A DNA stretch of 33,901 bases from Chloroflexota bacterium. GTDB lineage: Bacteria; Chloroflexota; Anaerolineae; Anaerolineales; Anaerolineaceae. Each line of letters starts with the position of its first letter. Position 1 is the stretch's first letter. The translations under genes were made by a program, and so were the position numbers. The notes under the pieces were generated by a model that saw nothing but the letters and a program-made list of their open reading frames with translations, was not told the DNA's origin and did no database searches. Of the stretch, positions 21,266-30,568 are shown piece by piece. The DNA lies in contig JAJXZS010000002.1 of assembly GCA_021779955.1 (NCBI GenBank), positions 1 to 33,901 on the forward strand. The letters are read 5' to 3'.

Positions 21266-22411
21266 CTAATTCACTTCCCAGGGCGCGAGTTTGGTCTCTG
21301 AGCCGTTGTTCAAGCCAGCGTGGATGGGGCTGGAAAGATGTGGGATTTTGTCTGCCGTTGCCGCAAGCAGACCGATACAGCCGGTGATCATCATATCGCC
21401 GAAGGGGACGGCGAGGTAGGGGTTCAGCCGGGAGCTGGCAAGCTTGTTCCTGCGCGGGCCGGTAACAACCAGGTTGAGATTATCAGATTCAAGGTTTGCT
21501 GAATCAGAAGCATAGACCAATGCGCCATGTCCATGCTGCTCGAAGATTTCAGCGTTCGTGAGTGTACCCTCAGCCAGTTTGATCAGCAGGCGTTCGAGCT
21601 GCTCCTGGCTCAGCATGCCCGTATGGTGCTCGAACATGCCTGTGATTCGCGTTTCATCGAGCCTGAAAGCCAGGGTATGCAAATTGCCAATATTGACAAC
21701 GATTTTATGGGTGAGCATCTGCACTTTTGCATCGTAAGTGGCGCCCAGTATGGCAGCTGCGGCGGTATCCATGACCACAAGAGGCGCAGGGATGTTGCGG
21801 GCGCTTGCCGCCACGGCTTGAAGGCGGGTCATGATTGCGGGGATCTGGTTTGCCGGGTAAGCAAAGGCGGAAAGGCGGTTCTCTGCCCGGATACGCATAT
21901 CCAGATAGTCGAAACGGAATTTACGATCCGAGACGCCGGCAGGTGCATTACCATGATCGAACACACCCACGGCTATGGCGGCCAGGTCGTTCAAATCGGC
22001 GCCAAAGTCGACGAAGACCCTGGAGATCTCCTCATAATCGAAGTCGCACATGTGAATGCGGCGCACCTGGGCAGGAAGGCTTGTCAACTCATCCTCGCTA
22101 ATGACTATTACCCCCATTCCGCGAACCATTTCGGGGTCATCATCGAAGGTGCAGCCTGCCGAGAGCGTTGCGTACACCTTGAGCCCGGCGCGAATATGGT
22201 CTTTAACTGCCCAGGTGGAAGGACCTCCACCCATCAGGTAACCAGAAAGAAGAATATCGACGCGATCATGCGTGGCTTGCTTGATCTTGCGGAAGATGCG
22301 CATTGTTGGCGAAGGCAGGATCAACTTGAAGCTGTTCTCGATATCCAATTGGGTATCGAAGAGGACAATATCCTGGGTGCCTGTGCCGATATCGACCGCA
22401 AGAAGTTTCAT
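21266..22411 (-). CDS. DUF1786 family protein
   Basis: The 381-residue protein begins MKLLAVDIGTGTQDIVLFD, which resembles the first phosphate-binding loop of actin/sugar-kinase-fold proteins. LPSPTMRIFRKIKQAT, LLSGYLMGGGPSTWAVKDHI and YATLSAGCTFDDDPE are stretches I associate with DUF1786, whose function is unknown. Later loops (VVMDTAAAAILGA, VVNIGNLHTLAFRL, MFEHHTGMLS) would fit an ATP-binding second half. I chose ATG 22411 over ATG 22438 because homologues start at the loop. The TGA of a truncated upstream frame ends 1 nt before this ATG, so translation may be coupled. Confidence 0.8.
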   Translation of the reverse strand: MKLLAVDIGTGTQDIVLFDTQLDIENSFKLILPSPTMRIFRKIKQATHDRVDILLSGYLMGGGPSTWAVKDHIRAGLKVYATLSAGCTFDDDPEMVRGMGVIVISEDELTSLPAQVRRIHMCDFDYEEISRVFVDFGADLNDLAAIAVGVFDHGNAPAGVSDRKFRFDYLDMRIRAENRLSAFAYPANQIPAIMTRLQAVAASARNIPAPLVVMDTAAAAILGATYDAKVQMLTHKIVVNIGNLHTLAFRLDETRITGMFEHHTGMLSQEQLERLLIKLAEGTLTNAEIFEQHGHGALVYASDSANLESDNLNLVVTGPRRNKLASSRLNPYLAVPFGDMMITGCIGLLAATADKIPHLSSPIHAGLNNGSETKLAPWEVN

Positions 22412-22412
22412 C

Positions 22413-22598
22413 TCAATCGAAAACCCGGTCCATGCCATAAGCGCGGGCGACAGGGATCACGGTCAAAATACCCGTATTTGGCTGATTCAGCTCGCCGAAA
22501 ACCACAGGCCGTCCAATGCGCGTAGACAAATATCCAGCCGCTTTTGCAAAGAGGATGATGATGACGAGTTCAATGGCTAATTGGAGGAATGGAGTCAT
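22413..22598 (-). pseudogene. Truncated cation/proton antiporter N terminus
   Basis: The 61-codon frame starts at ATG 22598 behind GAGG. Its first ~38 residues, including LAIELVIIILFAKAAGYLS and then TRIGRPVVFGEL, look like the first helix and the RxGQPxVLGEL loop of CPA2-type (KefB/NapA-like) antiporters. After GEL the similarity stops and QPNTGILTVIPVARAYGMDRVFD follows to the stop. The remaining ~350 residues expected of an antiporter are missing. It is either a deletion remnant kept in front of the DUF1786 gene or a real small one-helix protein. Confidence 0.55.
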
Positions 22599-22672
22599 AT
22601 TTGAGGCCTCTGACAGTAAATCGTCCTAGAAATTATAATAGATACTGCAAATTAGCGCTTCGAAGGTTAGGG

Positions 22673-22678
22673 TATACT
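22673..22678 (+). promoter_or_regulatory. Candidate -10 element of the methylmalonyl-CoA mutase gene
   Basis: TATACT lies 61 nt before the start codon and about 25 nt before the leader hairpin. No strong -35 hexamer is seen. A second AT-rich element, TATAAT, lies at 22634-22639. Confidence 0.35.
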
Positions 22679-22703
22679 CAAGAAGGTAAAGATTCCCATT
22701 TCT

Positions 22704-22728
22704 TCTTCCGCACCACGGAAGATTTTTT
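22704..22728 (+). terminator. Hairpin plus U6 tract in the mutase leader
   Basis: TCTTCCG - CACCA - CGGAAGA followed by TTTTTT is a textbook intrinsic-terminator shape, but it lies 11 nt upstream of the mutase ATG, between its likely promoter and its ribosome-binding site GAGG (22731-22734). It therefore looks like an attenuator, or it could stop transcription arriving from upstream. Confidence 0.65.
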
Positions 22729-22739
22729 GCGAGGTTCGT

Positions 22740-24389
22740 ATGGCTCTGGAAGATGAACAAAAGCGTTGGGAAGAACAGGTTGTCAATCCTGTATTGAATA
22801 AATTCAAGGAAAGAAAAGCTGATTTTCGGACCCCTTCAGGTATACCCCTGCCCAGGGCTGCCGTTCCGGGTGATTTCGACTACATGTCTGAACTGGGTTT
22901 TCCGGGGGAATATCCCTTTACGCGTGGCGTGCAACCGACCATGTACCGGAGCCGGTTCTGGACAATGCGGCAATATGCGGGTTTTGCGAGCGCTCAAGAA
23001 TCGAACAAACGCTACCGCTACCTGCTCGACCAGGGACAGACAGGGCTTTCCGTGGCGTTCGACCTGCCCACGCAAATAGGCTACGATGCCGACGACCCTA
23101 TGGCGCTTGGAGAAGTGGGCAAGGTGGGAGTTTCGATCTCATCTTTGCGCGACATGGAGGTCCTTTTCGACCAAATTCCACTCGACAAGGTTTCCACAAG
23201 TATGACGATCAACGCGCCTGCTGCGGTATTGCTTGCCATGTATGTTGCGGTGGGCAAACGGCAGGGAGTCGATTCTTCAAAGCTGCGCGGGACGATTCAG
23301 AACGACATCCTTAAAGAATATGTTGCTCGCGGTACCTACATTTTTCCTCCGCAACCCTCACTTCGCCTGATCACCGACATTTTCCAATTCTGCGAAGAGA
23401 AGGTGCCACAGTGGAATACAATCAGCATCTCGGGATATCATATTCGCGAGGCCGGCTCGACCGCTGTGCAGGAAGTTGCCTTCACGCTGGCTGATGCGAT
23501 CGAGTACGTCAAGGCTGCCATCAGCGCGGGGCTCGAAGTTGACCATTTCGCCTCGCAATTATCCTTCTTCTTTGCCGCGCACAACGATTTCCTCGAAGAA
23601 ATTGCCAAGTTCAGAGCGGCGCGCCGGCTATGGGCGCATATCATGCGCGAGCGCTTTGGTGCAAAAGATCCCAAGAGCTGGATGCTGCGCTTCCACACTC
23701 AAACCGGCGGCGTGACACTCACCGCTCAGCAGCCTGAAAATAACATCGTCCGCGTGGCAATCCAGGCGCTTGCGGCGGTGATGGGTGGAACCCAGTCGCT
23801 GCATACGAACTCGATGGATGAAGCTCTATGGCTTCCGACTGAAAAGTCTGTGCGCACCGCGCTGCGAACCCAGCAAATCATCGCTTACGAATCGGGCGTA
23901 GCTGACACGATCGACCCGATGGCCGGATCTTACGTCGTCGAGTACTTAACGAATGAAATTGAGCAGCAGGCGAAAGCATACATTCAGAAGATTGACGATC
24001 TGGGCGGAGCTCTGGCTTCGATCGAAAAGGGTTACATGCAGAACGAAATTCAGGATGCAGCCTTTCGCTATCAGATGGAAATCGAGAAGAAAGATCGGGT
24101 TGTGGTCGGGGTCAATGCTTTCCAGAGTGAAGAGCAAATGGATCTCGAACGGCTGAAGGTTGATCCGGCGATCGAGCAGGGCCAATGTGCAAGGTTGAAG
24201 GAATTGCGCGAGAGCCGTGATGCTGCAAAAGCGAGCGAGCTAATGAGTACGCTGGACAGCGCTGCCCGAAGCTCAGAGAATTTGCTACCGCTGCTCGTTA
24301 CATGCGTCGAGAATGACCTCACACTGGGCGAGATCTGCGGTGTGCTGCGCAAAGCCTGGGGCGAATATCAGCCGCCTGTATGGGGATAA
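22740..24389 (+). CDS. Methylmalonyl-CoA mutase, catalytic (large) subunit
   Basis: This 549-residue protein is the TIM-barrel substrate-binding part of a two-subunit methylmalonyl-CoA mutase, which interconverts succinyl-CoA and (R)-methylmalonyl-CoA with adenosylcobalamin. Motifs include [22 protein letters not shown], positioned around residues 75-96, and [41 protein letters not shown] and [18 protein letters not shown]. The histidine in SGYHIREAG is the family's cobalamin/substrate-radical histidine. The B12-binding domain is absent, as expected for the separate-subunit form. ATG 22740 follows GAGG at 5 nt. The epimerase gene starts 20 nt downstream, so the pair should work in propionate/methylmalonyl metabolism. 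Confidence 0.93.
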   Translation: MALEDEQKRWEEQVVNPVLNKFKERKADFRTPSGIPLPRAAVPGDFDYMSELGFPGEYPFTRGVQPTMYRSRFWTMRQYAGFASAQESNKRYRYLLDQGQTGLSVAFDLPTQIGYDADDPMALGEVGKVGVSISSLRDMEVLFDQIPLDKVSTSMTINAPAAVLLAMYVAVGKRQGVDSSKLRGTIQNDILKEYVARGTYIFPPQPSLRLITDIFQFCEEKVPQWNTISISGYHIREAGSTAVQEVAFTLADAIEYVKAAISAGLEVDHFASQLSFFFAAHNDFLEEIAKFRAARRLWAHIMRERFGAKDPKSWMLRFHTQTGGVTLTAQQPENNIVRVAIQALAAVMGGTQSLHTNSMDEALWLPTEKSVRTALRTQQIIAYESGVADTIDPMAGSYVVEYLTNEIEQQAKAYIQKIDDLGGALASIEKGYMQNEIQDAAFRYQMEIEKKDRVVVGVNAFQSEEQMDLERLKVDPAIEQGQCARLKELRESRDAAKASELMSTLDSAARSSENLLPLLVTCVENDLTLGEICGVLRKAWGEYQPPVWG

Positions 24390-24409
24390 TCGAATAAGAG
24401 GAGATCGTT

Positions 24410-24820
24410 ATGGCCAGGATCAAAAAGATCAATCATGTTGCTGTGGTGGTGTCTGACGTGGATGCGGCGCTGAAGTTTTGGCAGGATGCGATGGGGATTC
24501 AGTTGAGCCACATTGAGGAGGTGCCTTCACAAAAAGCGACCGTGGCTTTTCTGCCCGTTGGCGAGAGCGAGGTGGAACTGGTAAAACCTGCATCGCCCGA
24601 TACGGGAGCGGGCAAGTTTTTGGCCGAGCGGGGCGGGGGAATGCATCACCTATGCTTCGAAGTGGACGATATCGTTGGCATGATGGCCGATCTCAAAGCC
24701 AAAGGCGTGCGTTTGATCAGTGATGAACCCGATGAATTGCCGGGCAGAAAAATGGCATTCATCCACCCCAAGAGCACCGGCGGTGTGCTGGTCGAGCTTT
24801 ATGAGATCACGGAGCAGTAA
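24410..24820 (+). CDS. mce: Methylmalonyl-CoA epimerase
   Basis: This 136-residue protein of the glyoxalase/VOC fold converts (S)- and (R)-methylmalonyl-CoA. Metal ligands are visible: H9 (KINHVAVVV), the histidine of GGGMHHLCFEVDD, and the glutamate of GVLVELYEIT. The family's FLPVGESEVELV and GVRLISDEPDELPGRKMAFIHPK (about 100-122) are present. The start is ATG 24410 with GGAG before it. It completes a two-gene unit with the mutase subunit; a strong terminator follows 22 nt after the stop. Confidence 0.93.
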   Translation: MARIKKINHVAVVVSDVDAALKFWQDAMGIQLSHIEEVPSQKATVAFLPVGESEVELVKPASPDTGAGKFLAERGGGMHHLCFEVDDIVGMMADLKAKGVRLISDEPDELPGRKMAFIHPKSTGGVLVELYEITEQ

Positions 24821-24842
24821 AGTCTTGCGCGATCCATAATTC

Positions 24843-24875
24843 AGCGGAAGGGATTTTCCCTTCCGCTGTTGTTTG
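24843..24875. terminator. Bidirectional terminator between mce and the MFS gene
   Basis: CAGCGGAAGGGA - TTT - TCCCTTCCGCTG is a perfect 12-bp stem followed by TTGTTTGTTG on the plus strand. It lies between two convergent genes and probably ends both. Confidence 0.85.
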
Positions 24876-24886
24876 TTGCCTGTTGT

Positions 24887-26215
24887 TCAGCCGACCATTG
24901 CCTGCTCTTCAGCTTGGGCGACTGCCACGCCTCGTTCGACGTTCACGCGCGTAAGCAAGACGATGCCGACTACGAAGAAAATGATAAGCGAGACGATGCT
25001 CAGGCGGGAATTGCCCATAATCGTCGAAACCACGCCGAAGAGGAAGGGTCCGAGGATCGATGCGAATTTCTCAAAGACGCTGAAGAAGCCGTAAAACTCC
25101 GCAGACTTGCTCTTGGGCATCATTTTACCGATCAGAGAGCGGCTCAACGCCTGGCTGCCGCCTTGAACCGTGGCGACTGCTGCGCCAAGAGCCCAGAACT
25201 GCCATTCCTTATAGAGGAAATACCCCGCGATTGCTATCAGGGTGTAGACAAGTAGGGTGATATAGATGGACTTCTTCGTGCCCAATCTCTTGGCCAGGTG
25301 CCCGAAGAGAATGGCAAAGGGAGCTGCCAGGAACTGCACCATCAGAAGCGTTCCGATGAGCGTGCTTTGCGAGAAACCAAGCTCGTGACCGTAGGCAGTT
25401 GCCATTACAATGATCGTGCCGATGCCATTGGCGTATACCCAGAAGGAAAGCAGAGCCATCGAGAGATCGCGGTAATGGCGGATCTCGCTGAAAGTCTTTC
25501 CCAATCGGCGCAGGCTCGCTACGACCGGGCGGCTTGTATCTTCGCCGACTTCAAAGCGGCGCGGCGGTTCTTTGACTCGCAGAAGCAGCGGGAATGTGAA
25601 GACCAACCACCAGATACCCACGGTGACGAACGAGAGCCGCGTCATCAGGATCGTATCCAGGCCCGGAACAAGGCTCGGGAGAAATTGGATCATGAACAGG
25701 TTGACTGCAAGGAGTATTCCACCACCGATGTAACCCATGGCGTATCCGCGAGAAGAAACCTGATCGATTTCATCCTGCCGCGCCACATGCGGCAACAGCG
25801 AGTCGTAGTAAACCAGGCTGCCAGCGAAACCGACGTTGGCAAAGACAAAGAAAATGGATGCAAGAAGCCAATCGCCCGACTGGACGAAGTAGAGCAGGGA
25901 AGTAGCCGTGACTCCCAGGATCATAAAGATAGTGAGAAACCGCTTTTTCGAACCTCGGATATCTGCGATTGCACCGAGGACGGGGCTGAGCAGCGCAGCC
26001 AGCAATGCTGAGGCCGATGAAGTGAACCCCCAGTATGCTGTGGCGATGTTTGGCGCGAGATTTCCCGCTGCCACCGAAGTGTAATAGACAGGCAGGACAG
26101 CAGCCGTGATCGAGGTTGCAAAGGCGGAATTTGCCCAATCATACATCGTCCACGCACGGATCGCCTGCTTGTGTGTCTTTTCTTCCGCAACCGGTATTGC
26201 TCCCGCATTTTCCAT
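24887..26215 (-). CDS. MFS transporter, UMF1/Atg22-like
   Basis: The 442-residue protein has about 12 hydrophobic helices. The N-terminal signature WTMYDWANSAFATSI is the hallmark of UMF1-type (Atg22-like) transporters. SPVLGAIADIRGSKKRFL and GHLAKRLGTKKSIY are the two conserved loops after helices 2 and 8. LSRSLIGKMMPKSKSAEFYGFF is the loop before the last helices and is also typical of this group. The substrate is unknown; relatives have been linked to amino acid efflux. ATG 26215 is preceded by AGGTGA. Neither neighbour suggests a substrate. Confidence 0.88.
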   Translation of the reverse strand: MENAGAIPVAEEKTHKQAIRAWTMYDWANSAFATSITAAVLPVYYTSVAAGNLAPNIATAYWGFTSSASALLAALLSPVLGAIADIRGSKKRFLTIFMILGVTATSLLYFVQSGDWLLASIFFVFANVGFAGSLVYYDSLLPHVARQDEIDQVSSRGYAMGYIGGGILLAVNLFMIQFLPSLVPGLDTILMTRLSFVTVGIWWLVFTFPLLLRVKEPPRRFEVGEDTSRPVVASLRRLGKTFSEIRHYRDLSMALLSFWVYANGIGTIIVMATAYGHELGFSQSTLIGTLLMVQFLAAPFAILFGHLAKRLGTKKSIYITLLVYTLIAIAGYFLYKEWQFWALGAAVATVQGGSQALSRSLIGKMMPKSKSAEFYGFFSVFEKFASILGPFLFGVVSTIMGNSRLSIVSLIIFFVVGIVLLTRVNVERGVAVAQAEEQAMVG

Positions 26216-26390
26216 GTTTTCACCTGAGAATCTGGATTTCGTTCATTATATAAGAACTTAACCCTGGCGTCTTCAAAAAGGGGTGACAGAACGAAAGCTT
26301 AATTGATAAAATAACCACGGCATTTTTACGCCCGGAGTCTCTTGATTCAAAACTGCTCCCGGTTATTGAAAGCTTGGAAGCTAATTGAAT

Positions 26391-27344
26391 TTATAGACCG
26401 ATTGCCTTGATATTCTCTGTCATGACCTGAGCGGAGCGTACGAATCCATCAGTTTCCTTCTCGTTCAAGGGTATCTTGAGCACCTGCTTGATGCCATTGC
26501 GGCCGAGAATGCAAGGGAGACTCAGGAACACGTTGTTGACGCCATGAAAATCCTCGATAAGCGTCGAAACGGAAAGGACCGTATCTTGATCGCGGAGAAT
26601 GGCTTCGACCATACGCTGAAGCCCGCTGGCAATTGCATAGTACGTCGAACCCTTGCGCTGGATGATTTGATAAGCAGCATCTCGAGTGGCTTCGAAAATG
26701 TGATCGAAGACATCCTTCTCGCAGTCGCGGCAGTTCATGGCGAAATAGTCTTCAAGCGCCATGCCCGCTATGTTGGCCAGCGACCATACGGGCACTTCGC
26801 TATCGCCATGCTCGCCGATGATGTAGGCGTGCACGCTTCGAGAATCGACTCTGGCGTATTGGCTTAGTAGATAGCGGAAGCGGGCTGTATCGAGGATGGT
26901 GCCCGAGCCGATCACACGGGAAGCAGGCAATCCGGATAACTTCCATGCGCTGTAGGAGAGAATGTCCACCGGGTTGGAGGCAATCAGGATCAGACCATCG
27001 GGGTTGTGACGCACAATCTCGGGGATGATGGACTTAAAGATGCTTGCGTTGCGTTGGACGAGATCGAGTCGGCTTTCACCCGGTTTTTGCGCTGAACCTG
27101 CAGTCACCACGGTGATGGCTGCCCCTGCCGTGTCTTCGTAATGACCTGCCCAGATGCGAGTCGATTGGGTGAAAGGCACTGAATGGTTCAGGTCCATCGC
27201 CTCGCCTGATGCTTTGGTCTGATTGGCATCGATGAGAACAATCTCGCCAGCGAGTCCGCTGATCAGTAACGAATAAGCAAATGTGGCGCCGACGTTCCCA
27301 GCGCCGATTATGGCAATTCGGATTGGATGAGATGGATTAATCAT
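26391..27344 (-). CDS. ldh: L-lactate dehydrogenase
   Basis: The enzyme interconverts pyruvate and L-lactate with NAD(H). The Rossmann motif GAGNVG is at 14-19, with D39 to hold NAD. Q86 in AGSAQKPGE marks lactate rather than malate dehydrogenase, where an arginine is usual. R92, R155 (LDTARFR) and H179 (IGEHGDSEVPVWS) are the catalytic residues. The 317-residue length is normal. ATG 27344 has AGGAG at about 9 nt. The ribosome-binding site lies in the loop of a palindrome (27348-27363). The gene suits a fermentative lifestyle. Confidence 0.95.
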   Translation of the reverse strand: MINPSHPIRIAIIGAGNVGATFAYSLLISGLAGEIVLIDANQTKASGEAMDLNHSVPFTQSTRIWAGHYEDTAGAAITVVTAGSAQKPGESRLDLVQRNASIFKSIIPEIVRHNPDGLILIASNPVDILSYSAWKLSGLPASRVIGSGTILDTARFRYLLSQYARVDSRSVHAYIIGEHGDSEVPVWSLANIAGMALEDYFAMNCRDCEKDVFDHIFEATRDAAYQIIQRKGSTYYAIASGLQRMVEAILRDQDTVLSVSTLIEDFHGVNNVFLSLPCILGRNGIKQVLKIPLNEKETDGFVRSAQVMTENIKAIGL

Positions 27345-27347
27345 TTG

Positions 27348-27363
27348 CAGTTCTCCTGAACTG
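27348..27363 (-). promoter_or_regulatory. Palindrome enclosing the ldh ribosome-binding site
   Basis: On the minus strand CAGTTC - AGGA - GAACTG is a 6-bp inverted repeat whose loop is the core of the Shine-Dalgarno sequence, 3 nt from the start codon. It may be a small mRNA hairpin or a repressor site. Confidence 0.45.
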
Positions 27364-27455
27364 ATTGTAACAAAACAAGATGCGCGTGAATCAAGTATTT
27401 TGGGAAATGAATAGAAAACGCTTATTACTGTCTAATCTATCTCAAATAACTGTTT

Positions 27456-27464
27456 TGGTATAAT
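27456..27464 (+). promoter_or_regulatory. Extended -10 promoter element upstream of uvrA
   Basis: TGG-TATAAT at 27456-27464 is an extended -10 element 60 nt before the ATG. A second similar element, TGG-TAAAAT, lies at 27480-27488. No -35 match or obvious SOS palindrome is seen. Confidence 0.5.
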
Positions 27465-27524
27465 TACCGGTTGCTTTTGTGGTAAAATATTGGTAGTAGA
27501 ATTTGTGTTCTGAAAGGATGTTCC

Positions 27525-30431
27525 ATGACGCAAAACGTAATCAGGGTGGTTGGCGCGCGCGCTCATAACCTTAAAAATATCAACGTGGATATACCACGAG
27601 ACAAATTAGTTGTTATCACAGGATTGTCAGGTTCCGGTAAGAGCTCGCTCGCATTTGATACGATCTTTGCAGAAGGCCAAAGGCGCTATGTCGAGTCGCT
27701 TTCGGCATATGCACGCCAGTTTCTGGGCCAGATGGACAAGCCTGATGTCGATTATATCGACGGTTTGTCGCCGGCAGTTTCGATAGATCAAAAGGCAACT
27801 TCTCACAACCCGCGCTCGACTGTGGGCACTGTAACCGAAATTTATGACTATTTGCGTTTGTTGTATGCGCGAGTCGGTGTGCCGCATTGTCCCATTTGTG
27901 GACGTTTGGTAGAAAAACAGTCTGCCCAGGAGATCGTGGATAAGATCGAAGGGTTGCCCGATGGTTCAAAGTTGCTCATCCTCGCGCCTGTGGTCAGAGC
28001 GCGTAAGGGCACTTACCAGGTCGTATTCGAAGAAATACGTAAAGGCGGGTTTGTACGCGTCCGTGTGGATGGCACTGTTTATAACCTGGATGAAGAGATT
28101 GAGTTGGACCGCTACAAAATCCACACAATCGAAGCGGTAGTCGATAGATTGGTGATCACTGACTCAGACGATGCCGAAGAAACGAAGACCTTCGTTTCGC
28201 GGTTGACCGATTCTGTCGAGACAGCCTTGAAGGTGGGCGAAGGTTATGTTACGGTGGTGAACCTTTCCGTAGAGCCTGTCCAGGACATTTACTTTTCGGA
28301 GCATTTATCCTGTCCGGTCCACGGAATCAGCCTCCCAGAGATCGAGCCGCGTACCTTTTCATTCAACACGCCCCACGGTGCCTGCCCAGATTGCCAGGGC
28401 CTTGGAAACAAGCTGGAGATAGACCCCGATCTGCTGATCCCAGATCCCGAACGACCTTTAGACGAGGGCGCCATCGTAGCGCTCGAGTGGAATGGCCCGC
28501 GAGAGCAAGGCGGATATTACTGGCACATGATCGAAGCAGTGGCGAAGGCAAATCATACCGACCTTTCGGCACCTGTGAATACGATTCCGCAGGAAAAATT
28601 GAACCTCATCCTTTACGGAACCCAGGGGCAGCAGGTTTCGGTCTCTGTGGAAGGGCGAAATGAGCGTAAGACCACCTTTCAAGCGCCATTCGAGGGAGTG
28701 ATCCCGAACATGATGCGCCGTTACCGCGAAAGCTCATCGGAGTTTATTCGCGCGAGGATCAGCGAGTTTATGACCGATAAGCCCTGCCCAACCTGCCACG
28801 GCACCCGTCTGCGTCCTGAAGCTCTGGCAGTGACGATCGACGACTTCAATATCGTGGACGTCACGCGTTGGCCGGTCAACAAGACGCTCGAGTTCGCCAA
28901 ACACCTTTGTTCGGATAACACTCCCTTAACGCCGAAGCAGATCACGATTTCGGACAGGATCTTGAAGGAAATTCGGGCCCGGCTGGGATTCCTGGTGGAT
29001 GTAGGACTGGATTACCTGACCCTGAGCCGCTCGGCAGGTTCGCTTTCAGGGGGGGAGGCTCAGCGCATTCGTCTGGCCACTCAAATCGGCTCGCGGTTGA
29101 TGGGTGTACTCTATGTATTGGATGAACCCTCGATCGGCCTTCACGCGAGGGATAATGAACGGCTGCTGGAAATGCTCAAGAACCTGCGCGATATCGGTAA
29201 CACCGTTTTGGTCGTCGAACATGACGAAGAGACAATTCGTTCCGCGGATTGGGTGGTCGACCTGGGACCTGGCGCGGGCGAGCACGGTGGCGAGGTTGTA
29301 GCGGAAGGAACCGTGGACAAGATCATTGATTCGCCGAACTCGTTGACAGGCGATTACTTATCGGGCCGGAAAGAAGTTCCACTTCCCGAGAAGCTGCATC
29401 CGCGCAACGGAAAGGCGCTGGAGATCATCGGAGCCAGGGCGAACAATCTCAAGAATCTGGATGTTCAAATTCCACTGGGGCAGTTCGTATGCATCACAGG
29501 CGTTTCCGGATCGGGCAAATCGACTTTGATGGTGGATATTTTGTATAATCTGCTGGCGCGCGAACTGAACCGGGCGCATACCCAACCTGGAGAGTATGAC
29601 GAGATCAAAGGGTTGAAGTACCTGGATAAGGTGATCAACATTGACCAATCACCCATCGGACGAACGCCACGATCGAACCCAGGTACTTATACGGGAATGT
29701 TCGATGATATTCGGGTACTATTTGCAGGTTTACCCGAAAGCAAGATGCGAGGCTACAAGCCGGGAAGGTTCTCCTTTAATGTGCATGGAGGACGATGCGA
29801 AGCCTGCCAGGGACAGGGACAACTGAGGATCGAAATGCAATTCCTGCCGGATGTCTATGTCCCGTGCGATGTTTGCCACGGAACGCGTTTCAACCGTGAA
29901 ACCTTGCAGGTAAAGTTCAAGGGCCTGTCGATAGCCGATGTGTTGGACTCGACCGTCGAGACCGGACTCGAGCTGTTTGCCAATATCCCGCAGATTGCCA
30001 ACAAATTAAAAACATTACAGGATGTAGGGCTGGGATATATCAAGATCGGACAGCCAGGCACAACGCTTTCAGGGGGCGAAGCTCAACGGGTGAAACTGGC
30101 CCGCGAGTTGAGCCGCCGAGCGACCGGCCGCACTCTGTACGTGCTTGACGAGCCGTCTGTTGGGCTGCATGCCGCTGATGTGCACATGTTGATCGATGTG
30201 CTGCAGAAGCTGGTCGATACCGGCAACTCGGTCATCATCATCGAGCACAACATGGATATCATCAAGGTTGCAGATTATGTCATCGACCTGGGGCCTGAAG
30301 GCGGAGATCGCGGTGGCGAACTTATCGCGTATGGAACGCCTCGGGAGATTTGCGACAACGAGAAATCGTATACGGGTAAATATCTGAAGGAATATCTTCA
30401 ACTGCATCACCAATGGAGGGAATTTGCTTGA
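27525..30431 (+). CDS. uvrA: Excinuclease ABC subunit A
   Basis: UvrA is the damage-sensing ATPase of nucleotide excision repair. The 968-residue protein has two ABC modules. Walker A loops are GLSGSGKSS (33-41) and GVSGSGKST in the second half. Two LSGGEAQR signatures and two DEPS Walker B motifs are visible. The zinc sites are CPVHG...CPDC in the first half and CEACQGQG...CDVCHG in the second. The start is ATG 27525 behind AAAGGA. It is a single gene with its own promoter region and terminator. The divergent ldh gene shares the upstream region. Confidence 0.97.
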   Translation: MTQNVIRVVGARAHNLKNINVDIPRDKLVVITGLSGSGKSSLAFDTIFAEGQRRYVESLSAYARQFLGQMDKPDVDYIDGLSPAVSIDQKATSHNPRSTVGTVTEIYDYLRLLYARVGVPHCPICGRLVEKQSAQEIVDKIEGLPDGSKLLILAPVVRARKGTYQVVFEEIRKGGFVRVRVDGTVYNLDEEIELDRYKIHTIEAVVDRLVITDSDDAEETKTFVSRLTDSVETALKVGEGYVTVVNLSVEPVQDIYFSEHLSCPVHGISLPEIEPRTFSFNTPHGACPDCQGLGNKLEIDPDLLIPDPERPLDEGAIVALEWNGPREQGGYYWHMIEAVAKANHTDLSAPVNTIPQEKLNLILYGTQGQQVSVSVEGRNERKTTFQAPFEGVIPNMMRRYRESSSEFIRARISEFMTDKPCPTCHGTRLRPEALAVTIDDFNIVDVTRWPVNKTLEFAKHLCSDNTPLTPKQITISDRILKEIRARLGFLVDVGLDYLTLSRSAGSLSGGEAQRIRLATQIGSRLMGVLYVLDEPSIGLHARDNERLLEMLKNLRDIGNTVLVVEHDEETIRSADWVVDLGPGAGEHGGEVVAEGTVDKIIDSPNSLTGDYLSGRKEVPLPEKLHPRNGKALEIIGARANNLKNLDVQIPLGQFVCITGVSGSGKSTLMVDILYNLLARELNRAHTQPGEYDEIKGLKYLDKVINIDQSPIGRTPRSNPGTYTGMFDDIRVLFAGLPESKMRGYKPGRFSFNVHGGRCEACQGQGQLRIEMQFLPDVYVPCDVCHGTRFNRETLQVKFKGLSIADVLDSTVETGLELFANIPQIANKLKTLQDVGLGYIKIGQPGTTLSGGEAQRVKLARELSRRATGRTLYVLDEPSVGLHAADVHMLIDVLQKLVDTGNSVIIIEHNMDIIKVADYVIDLGPEGGDRGGELIAYGTPREICDNEKSYTGKYLKEYLQLHHQWREFA

Positions 30432-30473
30432 GCTTTTACAGGCGAAGAACCGATGACTTTTTGATAGAAATCG

Positions 30474-30504
30474 AAACGGGCGTCTGGCTTTCAGACGCCC
30501 GTTT
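30474..30504. terminator. Terminator between uvrA and the UDP-glucose dehydrogenase gene
   Basis: AAACGGGCGTCTG - GCTTT - CAGACGCCCGTTT is a perfect 13-bp stem 42 nt after the uvrA stop, followed by GTATTC. Convergent genes flank it, so it may serve both strands. Confidence 0.85.
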
Positions 30505-30568
30505 GTATTCAGTAAGAAGGATTGTCGCAAATGCGACCATTTCTATTTAGCTAATTTAATCGAGAAGT

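Noticed and set aside
21527-22525. 332-residue plus-strand ORF
   Set aside because: Antisense shadow of the DUF1786 gene, with low-complexity composition and no recognisable motif.
22621-22739. Cobalamin riboswitch upstream of the B12-dependent mutase
   Set aside because: The leader is too short and lacks a B12-box-like sequence; only a simple hairpin with U6 is present.
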